From an uncultured Prevotellaceae bacterium (GTDB taxonomy: Bacteria; Bacteroidota; Bacteroidia; Bacteroidales; Bacteroidaceae), in NCBI GenBank assembly GCA_902774795.1, contig CACYKA010000001.1, positions 1 through 64,000 of the forward strand: 64,000 bases of DNA. Reading direction: 5' to 3'. Under the pieces are notes generated by a model. It was not told where the DNA came from and searched no databases. It saw only the letters and a list, made by a program, of their open reading frames with translations. The number at the start of each line of letters is the position of its first letter. Within the stretch, counting starts at the first letter, position 1. The translations under genes and the position numbers were made by a program. Positions 5,886 through 14,624 of this stretch are shown piece by piece.

Positions 5886-7742
5886 TTATCTTGTTTCTGC
5901 GCTGTAATAGATGCTACGGTTTTCGAATTCCCTTGCACGCACCTCATTGTCAGGTGACAGTTTTCCGTTGATAAACTGCTCCATAAGAAGTGCTCCTATC
6001 GGCACACCGAAGTCGGCACCGAAGCCGCCATTCTCCACATATACTGCAACAGCTATACGAGGTCTGTCCATTGGTGCAAAGCCCATGAATACCGAATGGT
6101 CGTGGCCCTTGTTCTGTGCCGTTCCCGTCTTGCCGCATGCAGAAAAAGGCAGACGGGAGAGAGCCTTACACGTACCGCTCAGGGCAGACTGGCGCATACC
6201 ACGTACAACCCATTGATAAGCCCACGCAGGAGCCATAGTATAATGTTTCTCATTATATATAGAGTCAATGTCAGCACCTACGACACTACGCACCACATGA
6301 GGGACGACATAATATCCCCTGTTGGCGATGGTGGCTCCGAGATTGGCAATCTGCAATGGAGTCAGGTTCACCTCACCCTGTCCGATACTGATGGAGATGA
6401 TGCTGAGAGCGCCCCACGAATGTTTGTATCTGTCGTTATAGTATTCTCCGTTGGGAATCATACCGCGCTGCTCGCCCGGCAGGTCGATACCCAGCTTGTA
6501 ACCCAAGCCCATCGACACCATATAGTCACGCCATTTGTTCACAGCTTTCACCAAACTTCCATATTTCCGCTTGCCCATCATATAGTACAGTCCCCAGCAG
6601 AAGTATCCGTTGCACGATGTCGAGAGGGCATCGGAAAGGCTTATCGGCGAAGGATGAGCATGACAGCCCACATGCAGGCCTCTGTAGTTGAAGCCACCAT
6701 TGCAAGGGAATGGGGTATGGGGAGTGACAACACCCTCAGCAAGGAATGTCAGAGCCTGTGTCGGCTTAAACGTAGAGCCTGGAGGATACTGTCCCATGAT
6801 AGCACGATTGAAAAGAGGCTTGAAGGGGTCTTTCTCAAACTTCTGATGTGAAGCACTACGGCGCTTACCCGTCATTTCATTAGGATTGTATGATGGTGAC
6901 GACACAAGACACAGCACCTCACCGGTAGAAGGTTCGATGGCAACCACGCTGCCTATCTTTCCATGCATCAGACGCTCGGCAAGAGCCTGCAGTTCGATAT
7001 CTATGGAGAGAGTGATATTCTTGCCCGGAACGGCACGACGGTCTAACTTTCCGTCACGATAGTGGCCCTTCACCCTGCCACGGGCATCGCGAACCATAAT
7101 CTGTATGCCCTTGTTTCCACGAAGATATTTCTCATAACTGCGCTCTACGCCCTGCTTTCCGATGTAGTCGCCGCGTCCGTAGTAATGGTCCTCGTCATCG
7201 TCGAGATCACGCTGTGACACCTCACCCACATCACCCAGAATGTGGGCAGCATTGGGATAGGAATACTGACGGATGGTGCGTTTGCGGACATATATGCCAG
7301 GGAAACGGAAGAGCTTTTCGCGGAAAGCCAGGAACTCCTTCTCGTCGAGATGTCCCATGAAGAGCTGCTGAGTGAAACGCGAATATGAAGGATTCTTCTT
7401 GGAGTCCTTTATGTCGCTCAGACGCTCAAGGAAATCATCCTTCGTTATGCCAAGAGCATCGCAGAAGCCGAGAGTGTCAAGGTGATTCTTTGCCTCATTG
7501 GTGACTATCATAACATCGTATGATGCCTCATTATACACCATGAGCTTGCCGTTTCTGTCGTAGATAAGTCCGCGTGACGGATACTGCACACGCTTCAAAA
7601 AGGCGTTAGAGTCGGCAGTGCGCCGATAGTCCTCACTCGCCACCTGAAGAACGAAAAGCCGTATGGCATAGATGATGACAATCAATATGGCACAACCACC
7701 TATGACCAGTCGTCGATATGAATAGTCACGGCGTCGCATCAT
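5886..7742 (-). CDS. mrdA: Penicillin-binding protein 2 (elongasome transpeptidase)
   Basis: This 618-aa class B PBP crosslinks peptidoglycan during lateral wall growth. It has one N-terminal membrane segment (about 12-33), a pedestal region with PSRGLIYDRNG, and a transpeptidase domain. The domain carries Ser323-x-x-Lys326 (GSTFKP), Ser376-Cys-Asn378 and Lys538-Thr-Gly540. All catalytic motifs are intact. It overlaps mreD by four bases (ATGA-type junction). The order purH-mreB-mreC-mreD-mrdA is the conserved Bacteroidales arrangement, but no rodA follows. Confidence 0.95.
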   Translation of the reverse strand: MMRRRDYSYRRLVIGGCAILIVIIYAIRLFVLQVASEDYRRTADSNAFLKRVQYPSRGLIYDRNGKLMVYNEASYDVMIVTNEAKNHLDTLGFCDALGITKDDFLERLSDIKDSKKNPSYSRFTQQLFMGHLDEKEFLAFREKLFRFPGIYVRKRTIRQYSYPNAAHILGDVGEVSQRDLDDDEDHYYGRGDYIGKQGVERSYEKYLRGNKGIQIMVRDARGRVKGHYRDGKLDRRAVPGKNITLSIDIELQALAERLMHGKIGSVVAIEPSTGEVLCLVSSPSYNPNEMTGKRRSASHQKFEKDPFKPLFNRAIMGQYPPGSTFKPTQALTFLAEGVVTPHTPFPCNGGFNYRGLHVGCHAHPSPISLSDALSTSCNGYFCWGLYYMMGKRKYGSLVKAVNKWRDYMVSMGLGYKLGIDLPGEQRGMIPNGEYYNDRYKHSWGALSIISISIGQGEVNLTPLQIANLGATIANRGYYVVPHVVRSVVGADIDSIYNEKHYTMAPAWAYQWVVRGMRQSALSGTCKALSRLPFSACGKTGTAQNKGHDHSVFMGFAPMDRPRIAVAVYVENGGFGADFGVPIGALLMEQFINGKLSPDNEVRAREFENRSIYYSAETR

Positions 7743-8263
7743 CTTCTGCCATAATGTCCGTCAGTATTACTGAACACCAACGACAGTATCACAATAGGAA
7801 ATACAGTAATGAATATGCTGCCCAGCACGCTGAAGAACCATATACCCCAATGTTTTACGGAGAAAGCCTCAAGGGTGAAGAAAGAAAGGCAGTAAATTGC
7901 CGTCAGGAACAGCACATAGGCGGTATATTTCTCTGTTCCCATAGTATGAACGCTGGGGCTGAAATTCTTGTCGTCGGCATTATGGAGATAAAGTTCCAGA
8001 ATTGCCGGCTGTATGAAGGCGAGCAGGGTCATTGATGCTGCTGCCATTCCCAAGGTAGAGGAAAAGATATCGACCAGAAGGCCCACAAGAAAACATGACA
8101 CCATTATGAGCCAGCGCGGAGTGTTTCGCGGAGTCTGTACGACAAAATATACATACAACAGCGGTGTCGCAACACCCAGAAGATGGATGTCGCCAAGAAG
8201 CAAGGCCTGGACTAGCACCAGGATTACTCCCAGAATACCTATTTTCTTTATATATAATGTCAT
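7739..8263 (-). CDS. mreD: Rod shape-determining protein MreD
   Basis: The 174-aa hydrophobic protein has about five predicted membrane spans and sits exactly between mreC and mrdA, where MreD is found. MreD is a poorly conserved inner-membrane partner of MreC and the elongasome. The assignment rests on size, hydrophobicity and context. It starts three bases after mreC ends and overlaps mrdA. Confidence 0.85.
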   Translation of the reverse strand: MTLYIKKIGILGVILVLVQALLLGDIHLLGVATPLLYVYFVVQTPRNTPRWLIMVSCFLVGLLVDIFSSTLGMAAASMTLLAFIQPAILELYLHNADDKNFSPSVHTMGTEKYTAYVLFLTAIYCLSFFTLEAFSVKHWGIWFFSVLGSIFITVFPIVILSLVFSNTDGHYGRR

Positions 8264-8265
8264 CT

Positions 8266-9126
8266 CTACTGATTCTTGACGAGTTCAAGGGAATCTCTTG
8301 CAGCCTGTAACAGCCTCAACTGCTCGTGGGTATGACGGTTGTCTATAACACACACATCACGGAGATTGGAGAAGTCCGTTGCCAGTTCTACTATGAGTCG
8401 GAAAGACACTCCGTCAGGGCTTTCCTCATACTGGCGTATCTTGCCTACAGGTATTCCCTGAGGGAAGATGGCAGAATATCCTGATGTCACGACCCACTGT
8501 CCAATCTTGAATTTAGCATGACGCGGCACATCCTCCACGTAAGCATAATGGCAGTCGCCGCCCAGCCATCTGAGATATCCGAAATAGCCTGTTCCGTTGA
8601 TTTCGCAACTGACGGACGAATGTATTGAAAGGACTGGCATAACGATGGAGTAATGTGGTCCTACCATATATACCACACCCACTATGCCGTTTCCTGACAC
8701 AACGCCCATATCCTGCTTTACGCCGTCGGCACTGCCCCTGTCTATCGTGATAAGGTTGTCGCGCTTGCTGATGCTGTTCTGCACAACCTGACCGCTGATG
8801 AGCGTATAGTGCTTTGAACGCAGTACCTGCTCTATATGCCGAGAGTTTGCTCCGTATCTCTGCAGTTCCTCAGTAAGCAAAAGTACCTGCTGCTGCAGTT
8901 CGGCATTTGACCTAGTCAGTTCCTTGTTAACCTCCTTCAGGGAAAGGAATGACGTAATGTCCGACTTTCCCTCATAGAGAGCTCCCACTACGCTGTTGGC
9001 CGACGACAGGGCCACATAGCTCTGGTAGCTGTTGAAATTGAATAACAAGGTAAGGCTCACCACCTCCAGAAGGAGAAAGATGAGCCAATTATAATGTTTT
9101 ATTATGAAGTCAACAAGGTTTCTCAC
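8266..9126 (-). CDS. mreC: Rod shape-determining protein MreC
   Basis: This 286-aa protein has a single N-terminal membrane helix (about 12-30). A coiled coil follows (about 60-100: LKEVNKELTRSNAELQQQ), then the periplasmic beta-domains typical of MreC (ITIDRGSADGVKQDMGVV, GIVGVV, VVTSGYSAIFPQGIPVG). It links MreB filaments to PBP2. The reading frame starts with GTG at 9126, four bases downstream of the mreB stop. Confidence 0.93.
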   Translation of the reverse strand: MRNLVDFIIKHYNWLIFLLLEVVSLTLLFNFNSYQSYVALSSANSVVGALYEGKSDITSFLSLKEVNKELTRSNAELQQQVLLLTEELQRYGANSRHIEQVLRSKHYTLISGQVVQNSISKRDNLITIDRGSADGVKQDMGVVSGNGIVGVVYMVGPHYSIVMPVLSIHSSVSCEINGTGYFGYLRWLGGDCHYAYVEDVPRHAKFKIGQWVVTSGYSAIFPQGIPVGKIRQYEESPDGVSFRLIVELATDFSNLRDVCVIDNRHTHEQLRLLQAARDSLELVKNQ

Positions 9127-9130
9127 CTTA

Positions 9131-10159
9131 TTACCTCATAAGGAATGAGAAACGTCCGATATTCTTGAGTGCCACACCTGCACCGATAGCAACGCTGTGC
9201 AGCGGGTCTTCGGCAATATGGAAAGGAATGCCTATCTTAGCCTCCAGCCTGCGGTCAATACCTCTGAGCAGGGCACCACCACCACTGAGCCATATACCGT
9301 TGTGTACGATATCAGCATACAACTCAGGAGGTGTTGTCTCCAAAGCTGCCAGCACGGCATTCTCTACCTTTGCCACCGTCTTGTCTATGCAGTGTGCGAT
9401 CTCCTGATAGCATACAGCCACCTCCATAGGCAGAGCCGTGATGCGGTTAGGACCGTGTACCACATAGTCTTCAGGTGCTTCGTCACCCAGGTCGGTAAGT
9501 GCAGAGCCTACATGAATCTTGATACGCTCAGCCATACGTTCAGACACTTTCACATTATGCTGACGTGACATATATTCCTGAATGTCGGCAGTCAGCTCGT
9601 CACCAGCCACACGGATGGAGTTGTTGCTGACAATACCGCCAAGGGATATTACGGCAATCTCGGTAGAACCACCACCGATATCGACTATCATGTTACCTTC
9701 CGGAGCCTCAACGTCGATGCCAATACCTACAGCAGCAGCCATCGGCTCATAGATGAGATAGACATCACGTCCGTCAGCATGCTCGGCAGAGTCACGCACG
9801 GCACGCAGCTCAACTTCAGTAGAGCCTGAAGGCACACCGATAACCATGCGTAGCGACGGAGAGAAAATGTTCCTGCCGCTATGTACCATACGTATGAGAC
9901 CGCGCATCATCATCTCGCACGCAGAGAAATCTGCTATGACGCCGTCACGCAGAGGGCGCACAGTCCTTATGCGGTCGTTGGTCTTCTCATACATACTCTT
10001 TGCACGCTCGCCGACAGCTATCATCTGATTGGTGTCACGGTCTATTGCGACCACCGAAGGTTGGTCGACAATAATCTTGTCACCCTGCATGATGATGGTG
10101 TTGGCGGTGCCGAGGTCCATAGCGACCTCCTGAACGAAGGAGAGAAATCCAAAGTTCAT
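9131..10159 (-). CDS. mreB: Rod shape-determining actin homologue MreB
   Basis: This 342-aa member of the actin fold has phosphate-1 motif DLGTANTII (about 16-24), NIGG-like DIGGGSTEIAVISLGG, and LSGGGALLRG. It assembles membrane-bound filaments that position cell-wall synthesis. The length fits the family. It lies 23 bases downstream of the short purH gene and upstream of mreC-mreD-mrdA. Confidence 0.97.
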   Translation of the reverse strand: MNFGFLSFVQEVAMDLGTANTIIMQGDKIIVDQPSVVAIDRDTNQMIAVGERAKSMYEKTNDRIRTVRPLRDGVIADFSACEMMMRGLIRMVHSGRNIFSPSLRMVIGVPSGSTEVELRAVRDSAEHADGRDVYLIYEPMAAAVGIGIDVEAPEGNMIVDIGGGSTEIAVISLGGIVSNNSIRVAGDELTADIQEYMSRQHNVKVSERMAERIKIHVGSALTDLGDEAPEDYVVHGPNRITALPMEVAVCYQEIAHCIDKTVAKVENAVLAALETTPPELYADIVHNGIWLSGGGALLRGIDRRLEAKIGIPFHIAEDPLHSVAIGAGVALKNIGRFSFLMR

Positions 10160-10182
10160 ATCTTAGTGTGTGTTAGTTTTTT

Positions 10183-10776
10183 TTATTTTTTTGTTGAAAC
10201 AAACCAAGAATTAATAGCTGTGTCATAGTGGCTTGATACACCGAAGGCACGTGTAGCAAACATACGGCGCTCCTCGACAGTTGTCTGCGCACCCTGCTTG
10301 TTCAGAATGTCAAGCAGCACGCTGTATTCAGCCTTTGAAGGAACGATTACCACATCTTTGAAATTCTTCGCACCGGCACGAATCAGCGAGATACCGCCGA
10401 TATCAATCTTCTCGATGATATCTTCCTCAGAAGCACCGCTGGCAACAGTCTGCTCAAACGGATAGAGGTCAACGATTACCAGGTCTATCTCTGGAATTTC
10501 ATACTGAGCCATCTGCTGCTGGTCGCCTTCATTGTCCCTGCGGCCCAGGATGCCACCGAAGATTTTAGGATGAAGAGTCTTCACACGACCGCCCAGAATA
10601 CTGGGGTATGTGGTGACATCCTCAACGGCCTGACACTCGTAGCCAAGAGATTCAATAAACTTCTGAGTACCTCCGGTAGAAAGGAACTTCACACCTTCAG
10701 CATTCAACTTCTTCAATAATTCGTCAAGTCCATCCTTATGGAAAACACTGACAAGGGCAGTTTTTATTCTTTTCAT
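10183..10776 (-). CDS. purH: IMP cyclohydrolase domain of PurH, stand-alone
   Basis: The 197-aa product aligns by motif to the N-terminal MGS-like IMP cyclohydrolase domain of bifunctional PurH. Visible motifs are LSTGGTQKFIESLG, GGRVKTLHPKIFGGIL, DLVIVDLYPFEQ, DIGGISLIRAGAKN and SSHYDTAINS. That activity closes FAICAR to IMP, the last step of purine synthesis. Full PurH is about 500 aa. Here the frame stops exactly where the AICAR transformylase domain should begin, and mreB starts 23 bases later. The transformylase must be encoded elsewhere, or the gene is reduced. ATG 10776 is preferred over a TTG two codons earlier. The promoter is at 10799-10831. Confidence 0.85.
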   Translation of the reverse strand: MKRIKTALVSVFHKDGLDELLKKLNAEGVKFLSTGGTQKFIESLGYECQAVEDVTTYPSILGGRVKTLHPKIFGGILGRRDNEGDQQQMAQYEIPEIDLVIVDLYPFEQTVASGASEEDIIEKIDIGGISLIRAGAKNFKDVVIVPSKAEYSVLLDILNKQGAQTTVEERRMFATRAFGVSSHYDTAINSWFVSTKK

Positions 10777-10798
10777 ATCCAAAAATGCATTTTGCGTG

Positions 10799-10831
10799 CA
10801 AAGTTACAAAAAATTTATAATAAACACCAAA
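10799..10831 (-). promoter_or_regulatory. Promoter of the purH-mre operon
   Basis: On the minus strand TAACTTTG (10799-10806) and TTTG (10828-10831) are 21 bases apart. The -7 box lies 22 bases upstream of the purH ATG. Confidence 0.75.
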
Positions 10832-10849
10832 TAAATAAACTTTTTTTTG

Positions 10850-10857
10850 TACTTTTG
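10850..10857 (+). promoter_or_regulatory. -7 element upstream of cca
   Basis: TACTTTTG fits the Bacteroidetes -7 box and lies 35 bases before the ATG. No clear -33 TTTG is seen at the right distance. Confidence 0.5.
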
Positions 10858-10892
10858 CAGTGATTTCTTTCAGACAATAGAATTAGGAGATA

Positions 10893-12347
10893 ATGAAAGT
10901 CCGTAATTATAGCGATGCCGAACTGGCAGAAATACTCGACAAAGACATTTTTCACCTCATTTCCGATGTGGCAGACGAGATGCACATGGAATGCTATCTC
11001 GTAGGGGGCTACGTGCGTGATATTTTCCTTGATCAGGCTTCCGACGACATTGACTGTGTCGTTGTCGGCAGCGGCATAGAAATGGCTTCCGCACTCAAGA
11101 AACGCCTTGGCAGGAGGGCCTATCTGTCGGTATTCAAGAACTTCGGTACTGCACAGGTTAAGGTTGCCAATGCCAATCAGGGCTTACCGCTTGAAATAGA
11201 GTTTGTTGGAGCCCGTAAGGAAAGCTATCACCGCGATTCCAGAAAGCCCATTGTTGAGGACGGAACCTTGGAAGATGACCAGAATCGTCGCGACTTCACC
11301 ATCAACGCTATGGCTATATGCCTCAACAAGGAGCATTTCGGAGAGCTCGTAGATCCGTTCGGGGGGCTTGACGACCTGTGGGACGGCATCATTCGCACCC
11401 CACTCGACCCTGACATCACCTTCTCTGACGACCCGCTGCGCATGCTGCGCTGCATACGCTTTGCCACACGCTTCAATTTCATGATTGAGGAAGAGACCTT
11501 CAATGCCCTCGAACGCAATGTTGAGAGGCTCAGGATTATCTCCAAGGAACGCATCTGCGACGAGCTTAACAAGATTCTCATGACCAAGACGCCCTCAAGA
11601 GGTTTTGTTGACCTGCAGCGTTCAGGCATCCTCGCGCTCATATTCCCAGAATTGGCAGCGATGGACAACGTAGAGGAGCGTAACGGCAAGAAACACAAGA
11701 ACAATTTCTACCATACCCTGGAGGTGCTTGATAATGTAGCCAAGAAAGACACCTCGCTATGGCTTCGTTGGGCTGCATTGCTCCACGACATCGGAAAGCC
11801 GCGCAGCAAGCGCTGGGACAACAGTGCCGGATGGACATTCCATTCACATAATTATATAGGTGCAAAGATGGTGCCCGGCATCTTCAACAGGCTGAAGTTG
11901 CCGCAGGATGCAAAGATGAAGTATGTGCAGAAGATGGTTGAGCTGCACATGCGTCCCATAAACATTGCTGATGACGAGGTGACAGACAGTGCTGTTCGCA
12001 GGCTTGTAAACGATGCAGGTGATGATATTGACGACCTCATGACATTATGTGAGGCTGACATCACTTCAAAGAACGAAGTACGCAAGGCCAGATTCCGCGA
12101 GAATTACCAGCTTGTAAGGGAGAAGATTGCGGACCTTAAGGAGCGCGACTACAAACGCCTGCTGCAGCCCGTTATCGACGGCAACGAGATTATGGAGATG
12201 TTCCATCTGCCCCCGTCAAAAGAAGTAGGCATCCTTAAGGCTTACCTTAAAGATGCCGTACTTGATGGTATTGTTGCCAACGAGCGTGAGCCTCTGATGC
12301 AGCTGCTCACCGCGAAGGCACAGGAAATGGGCTTAGCACTGAGCTAA
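10893..12347 (+). CDS. cca: CCA-adding tRNA nucleotidyltransferase with HD domain
   Basis: This 484-aa class II nucleotidyltransferase has the head motif LVGGYVRDIFL (about 36-46) with the catalytic DIDCVVV aspartates (52-58). It also has RRDFTINAMA, the RNA-binding neck DPLRMLRCIRFATRF, and a C-terminal HD phosphohydrolase domain with LLHDIGKPRSKR. It adds or repairs the 3' CCA of tRNAs. The gene has its own -7 element upstream. Its last 15 bases overlap the convergent fba gene. Confidence 0.95.
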   Translation: MKVRNYSDAELAEILDKDIFHLISDVADEMHMECYLVGGYVRDIFLDQASDDIDCVVVGSGIEMASALKKRLGRRAYLSVFKNFGTAQVKVANANQGLPLEIEFVGARKESYHRDSRKPIVEDGTLEDDQNRRDFTINAMAICLNKEHFGELVDPFGGLDDLWDGIIRTPLDPDITFSDDPLRMLRCIRFATRFNFMIEEETFNALERNVERLRIISKERICDELNKILMTKTPSRGFVDLQRSGILALIFPELAAMDNVEERNGKKHKNNFYHTLEVLDNVAKKDTSLWLRWAALLHDIGKPRSKRWDNSAGWTFHSHNYIGAKMVPGIFNRLKLPQDAKMKYVQKMVELHMRPINIADDEVTDSAVRRLVNDAGDDIDDLMTLCEADITSKNEVRKARFRENYQLVREKIADLKERDYKRLLQPVIDGNEIMEMFHLPPSKEVGILKAYLKDAVLDGIVANEREPLMQLLTAKAQEMGLALS

Positions 12348-13334
12348 CTTGCCGTCAGAACCGAGCACATTCACAATCTTGTGGATGTACATCTTCTTCA
12401 TGTTCTCACGTGCTGGCTTCAGATACTGACGTGGGTCGAAGTCTCCAGGATGCTCAGCAAGATGCTTGCGGATAGCAGCAGTCATAGCAAGACGTGAGTC
12501 AGAGTCAATGTTAATCTTACATACAGCAGACTTAGAAGCCTGACGCAGCTGCTCCTCTGGAATACCGATAGCAGCCTCAAGATGACCACCGTACTGGTTG
12601 ATAGTGTTCACTTCGTCCATAGGAACTGAAGAAGAACCGTGGAGTACGATTGGGAATCCAGGAAGCTTCTTCTCAATCTCAGCGAGGATGTCGAATGCCA
12701 ATGGTGGTGGCACGAGAACGCCGTTAACAAGTGTGCACTGTTCTGGAGTGAACTTGTGGGCACCGTGTGATGTACCGATAGAGATAGCGAGAGAGTCGCA
12801 GCCTGTACGTGTAGAGAAGTCAATAACCTCCTCAGGCTTTGTGTAGTGAGATTCAGCAGCTGATACCTCATCCTCAACACCAGCGAGGACACCGAGCTCA
12901 GCCTCAACAGTTACGTCAAACTGATGAGCATAGTCAACAACCTTCTTTGCAAGAGCGATATTCTCTTCGTATGGGAGGTGTGAACCGTCAATCATCACTG
13001 AAGAGAAGCCCATGTCGATACAGTCCTTACAGAGCTCAAAAGAGTCACCGTGGTCAAGGTGCAGAACGATTTCAGGATGCTCACAACCGAGTTCCTTAGC
13101 ATAAGCCACAGCACCCTCTGCCATGTAGCGGAGGATTGTAGCGTTTGCATAGTTACGAGCACCCTTAGAAACCTGCATGATAACAGGTGACTTTGTCTCT
13201 ACTGCAGCCATAACGATAGCCTGCATCTGCTCCATAGTGTTGAAATTGAATGCTGGGATAGCATATCCACCAGCAACGGCACGCTTGAACATCTCACGGG
13301 TGTTCACAAGGCCTAGGTCTTTGTAATTTACCAT
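12333..13334 (-). CDS. fba: Fructose-bisphosphate aldolase, class II
   Basis: This 333-aa zinc-dependent aldolase splits fructose-1,6-bisphosphate to GAP and DHAP. The zinc-site and substrate motifs are present: VLHLDHGDSFELCKDCIDMG, SVMIDGSHLPYEEN, EAELGVLAGVEDE, SIGTSHGAHKF and IVLHGSSSVP. The length and the intact motifs indicate a working glycolytic enzyme. It is monocistronic, with a good promoter at 13376-13406, and ends tail to tail with cca. Confidence 0.96.
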   Translation of the reverse strand: MVNYKDLGLVNTREMFKRAVAGGYAIPAFNFNTMEQMQAIVMAAVETKSPVIMQVSKGARNYANATILRYMAEGAVAYAKELGCEHPEIVLHLDHGDSFELCKDCIDMGFSSVMIDGSHLPYEENIALAKKVVDYAHQFDVTVEAELGVLAGVEDEVSAAESHYTKPEEVIDFSTRTGCDSLAISIGTSHGAHKFTPEQCTLVNGVLVPPPLAFDILAEIEKKLPGFPIVLHGSSSVPMDEVNTINQYGGHLEAAIGIPEEQLRQASKSAVCKINIDSDSRLAMTAAIRKHLAEHPGDFDPRQYLKPARENMKKMYIHKIVNVLGSDGKLAQC

Positions 13335-13375
13335 TTCTATTATACTTTTAACGTTAAAAATAAATGTTCAGTGTG

Positions 13376-13406
13376 CAAAGTTAGTGAAAAAAAATGTCAC
13401 AGCAAA
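13376..13406 (-). promoter_or_regulatory. Promoter of fba
   Basis: On the minus strand TAACTTTG (13376-13383) is preceded by TTTG (13403-13406) at 19 bases. The 5' leader would be about 35 bases. Confidence 0.75.
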
Positions 13407-13494
13407 ATTTTTCATTATAAATTACACTTTTTTTACACAACAACCCCCACCTTATATAATATAAATAGCAAACAAAACGTTATAATTTACGTAA

Positions 13495-13527
13495 ACTCTT
13501 CACTCTTAACTCTTCACTCTTAACTCC
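13495..13527. repeat. CTTCACTCTTAACT word repeat before queH
   Basis: The words TCTTCACTCTTAACTC are repeated immediately upstream of the queH start. The same word chain occurs in frame within the peptidase gene at 49302-49334. Confidence 0.8.
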
Positions 13528-13531
13528 CAAA

Positions 13532-14119
13532 ATGTCCGACGTTCTGCTTCACTCCTGTTGCGCCCCCTGTTCTGCGGCAATCATCGAATGGATGCTGAAT
13601 AATGATATCAGGCCCACCTTATATTATTATAACCCCAACATCTACCCGCAGGAAGAATATCTCATCCGCAAGAACGAACTCACGCGATATGCCGGCAGCC
13701 TGGGCCTAACTGTTATTGACGATGACTACGACCATCAGCAGTGGGAAGACTGGGTTTGCCACAACCTTGGTACTACGGAGCTTCAGGATTTTCCGGAGCG
13801 CGGCTCCCGCTGCCTTGAGTGTTTCAAGATGCGCCTGCTCTCCACTGCCCGCAAATGTCAGGAGCTTGGCATCAGCCGCTTCACCACCACCCTAGCCTCT
13901 TCACGTTGGAAGTCCCTCGACCAGATCAACGCCGCCGGCAAATGGGCAGAGGAAATGGTTAACGGTGAACAGTTCATGGTTAATGGTGAACGGCCAATAG
14001 TTACCTTCTGGGACCGCAACTGGCGCAAAGGAGGCCTTCAGGAACGCCGCAACGCCCTACTCAAAGAAAACAATTTCTATAATCAGCAATATTGCGGGTG
14101 TGAGTTCTCTCAACGATGA
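13532..14119 (+). CDS. queH: Epoxyqueuosine reductase QueH
   Basis: The 195-aa DUF208-family protein performs the last step of queuosine synthesis in tRNA. Conserved cysteines are visible at 9, 10 and 13 (HSCCAPC), 94 and 97 (RCLECF), and 188 and 190 (YCGCEF). These fit the Fe-S and diiron sites known for QueH. The motif TLASSRWKSLDQI and the ending FWDRNWRKGGLQERR are also typical. Residues 141-157 (EMVNGEQFMVNGERPIV) are an in-frame insertion made of two copies of a GTTAACGGTGAAC-like word just before FWD. Confidence 0.92.
   Translation: MSDVLLHSCCAPCSAAIIEWMLNNDIRPTLYYYNPNIYPQEEYLIRKNELTRYAGSLGLTVIDDDYDHQQWEDWVCHNLGTTELQDFPERGSRCLECFKMRLLSTARKCQELGISRFTTTLASSRWKSLDQINAAGKWAEEMVNGEQFMVNGERPIVTFWDRNWRKGGLQERRNALLKENNFYNQQYCGCEFSQR
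13952..14002 (+). repeat. In-frame word repeat within queH
   Basis: ATGGTTAACGGTGAACAG and ATGGTTAATGGTGAACGG form two near-identical units encoding MVNGEQF-MVNGERP. The words resemble the GGTTAACGG spacer words elsewhere in the window. Confidence 0.75.
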
Positions 14120-14138
14120 CAGGGAACTTTCAGGCACA

Positions 14139-14177
14139 AAAAAAAGGAGTACCGAAGTACTCCTTGATGCTTTTTTA
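14139..14177 (-). terminator. UUCG-tetraloop terminator, probably bidirectional
   Basis: AAGGAGTAC and GTACTCCTT (14144-14152 and 14157-14165) form a 9-bp stem. On the minus strand the loop reads TTCG and the stem is followed by eight or more T, the form of an intrinsic terminator for the small lipoprotein gene. On the plus strand a T-run follows five bases later, so it may also end queH transcripts. Confidence 0.85.
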
Positions 14178-14203
14178 GCTTGCAAGCAACATTTATATGA
14201 CTC

Positions 14204-14356
14204 TTAGAGAGTGTCAGCTGCTACTGTGTCAGCTGCTACTGTGTCAACTGCAGCTGTGTCAACTGTATCAACTGCCTCAGTGTTTGCTGTCTTGTTACCG
14301 CAAGATACCATTGTCATAGCAACCATGGCTACGAACATGAAAACTAACTTCTTCAT
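14204..14356 (-). CDS. Small lipoprotein with VDT/ADT repeats (50 aa)
   Basis: This short gene begins MKKLVFMFVAMVAMTMVSCG, a clear lipoprotein signal with Cys19. The mature part of about 30 residues is made of repeats: EAVDTVDTAAVDTVAADT and so on to the end. It has a matching promoter (14410-14441) and a strong terminator right after the stop, so it is a complete monocistronic unit despite its size. No function is recognised. Such abundant small lipoproteins are often structural or surface components, which is only an analogy. Confidence 0.8.
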   Translation of the reverse strand: MKKLVFMFVAMVAMTMVSCGNKTANTEAVDTVDTAAVDTVAADTVAADTL

Positions 14357-14409
14357 TTTTTCTAAGCTTTAAATTAAATTTTAAACAATCTTGTTCATTA
14401 AAACGGTTG

Positions 14410-14441
14410 CAAAGGTAAGTACTTTTTATATATCTTGCAAG
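14410..14441 (-). promoter_or_regulatory. Promoter of the small lipoprotein gene
   Basis: On the minus strand TACCTTTG (14410-14417) fits the -7 box, and CTTG (14438-14441) lies 20 bases upstream as an imperfect -33. The leader is about 47 bases. Confidence 0.65.
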
Positions 14442-14583
14442 GATTTTTCACTATTTTTTTGCCATTCTTTTGTAACATTTTTGTAACTTATTGTAAATGT
14501 GTACTTTATGTAATGTGAATAAATGTTAAATAATTTTTGTGTCCGCACACAATTGCAAAAATCGGCAGTTTTTAGCAATTTTT

Positions 14584-14615
14584 ATTGCATATTTCGGGCT
14601 TTTTTCTTAATTTTG
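14584..14615 (+). promoter_or_regulatory. Promoter of mtaB
   Basis: TAATTTTG (14608-14615) with ATTG (14584-14587) at 20 bases. The ATG at 14625 is only nine bases after the -7 box. The transcript would be nearly leaderless and a start further upstream is ruled out. Confidence 0.65.
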
Positions 14616-14624
14616 CACAAAATT

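Noticed and set aside
6096-6851. Open frame of 251 codons antisense to mrdA
   Set aside because: The opposite strand encodes an intact PBP2 with all motifs; this frame shows no domain or start signal.
14523-14624. Upstream extension of MtaB
   Set aside because: The 34 extra codons run through the -7 box at 14608-14615 and do not resemble the family N-terminus.
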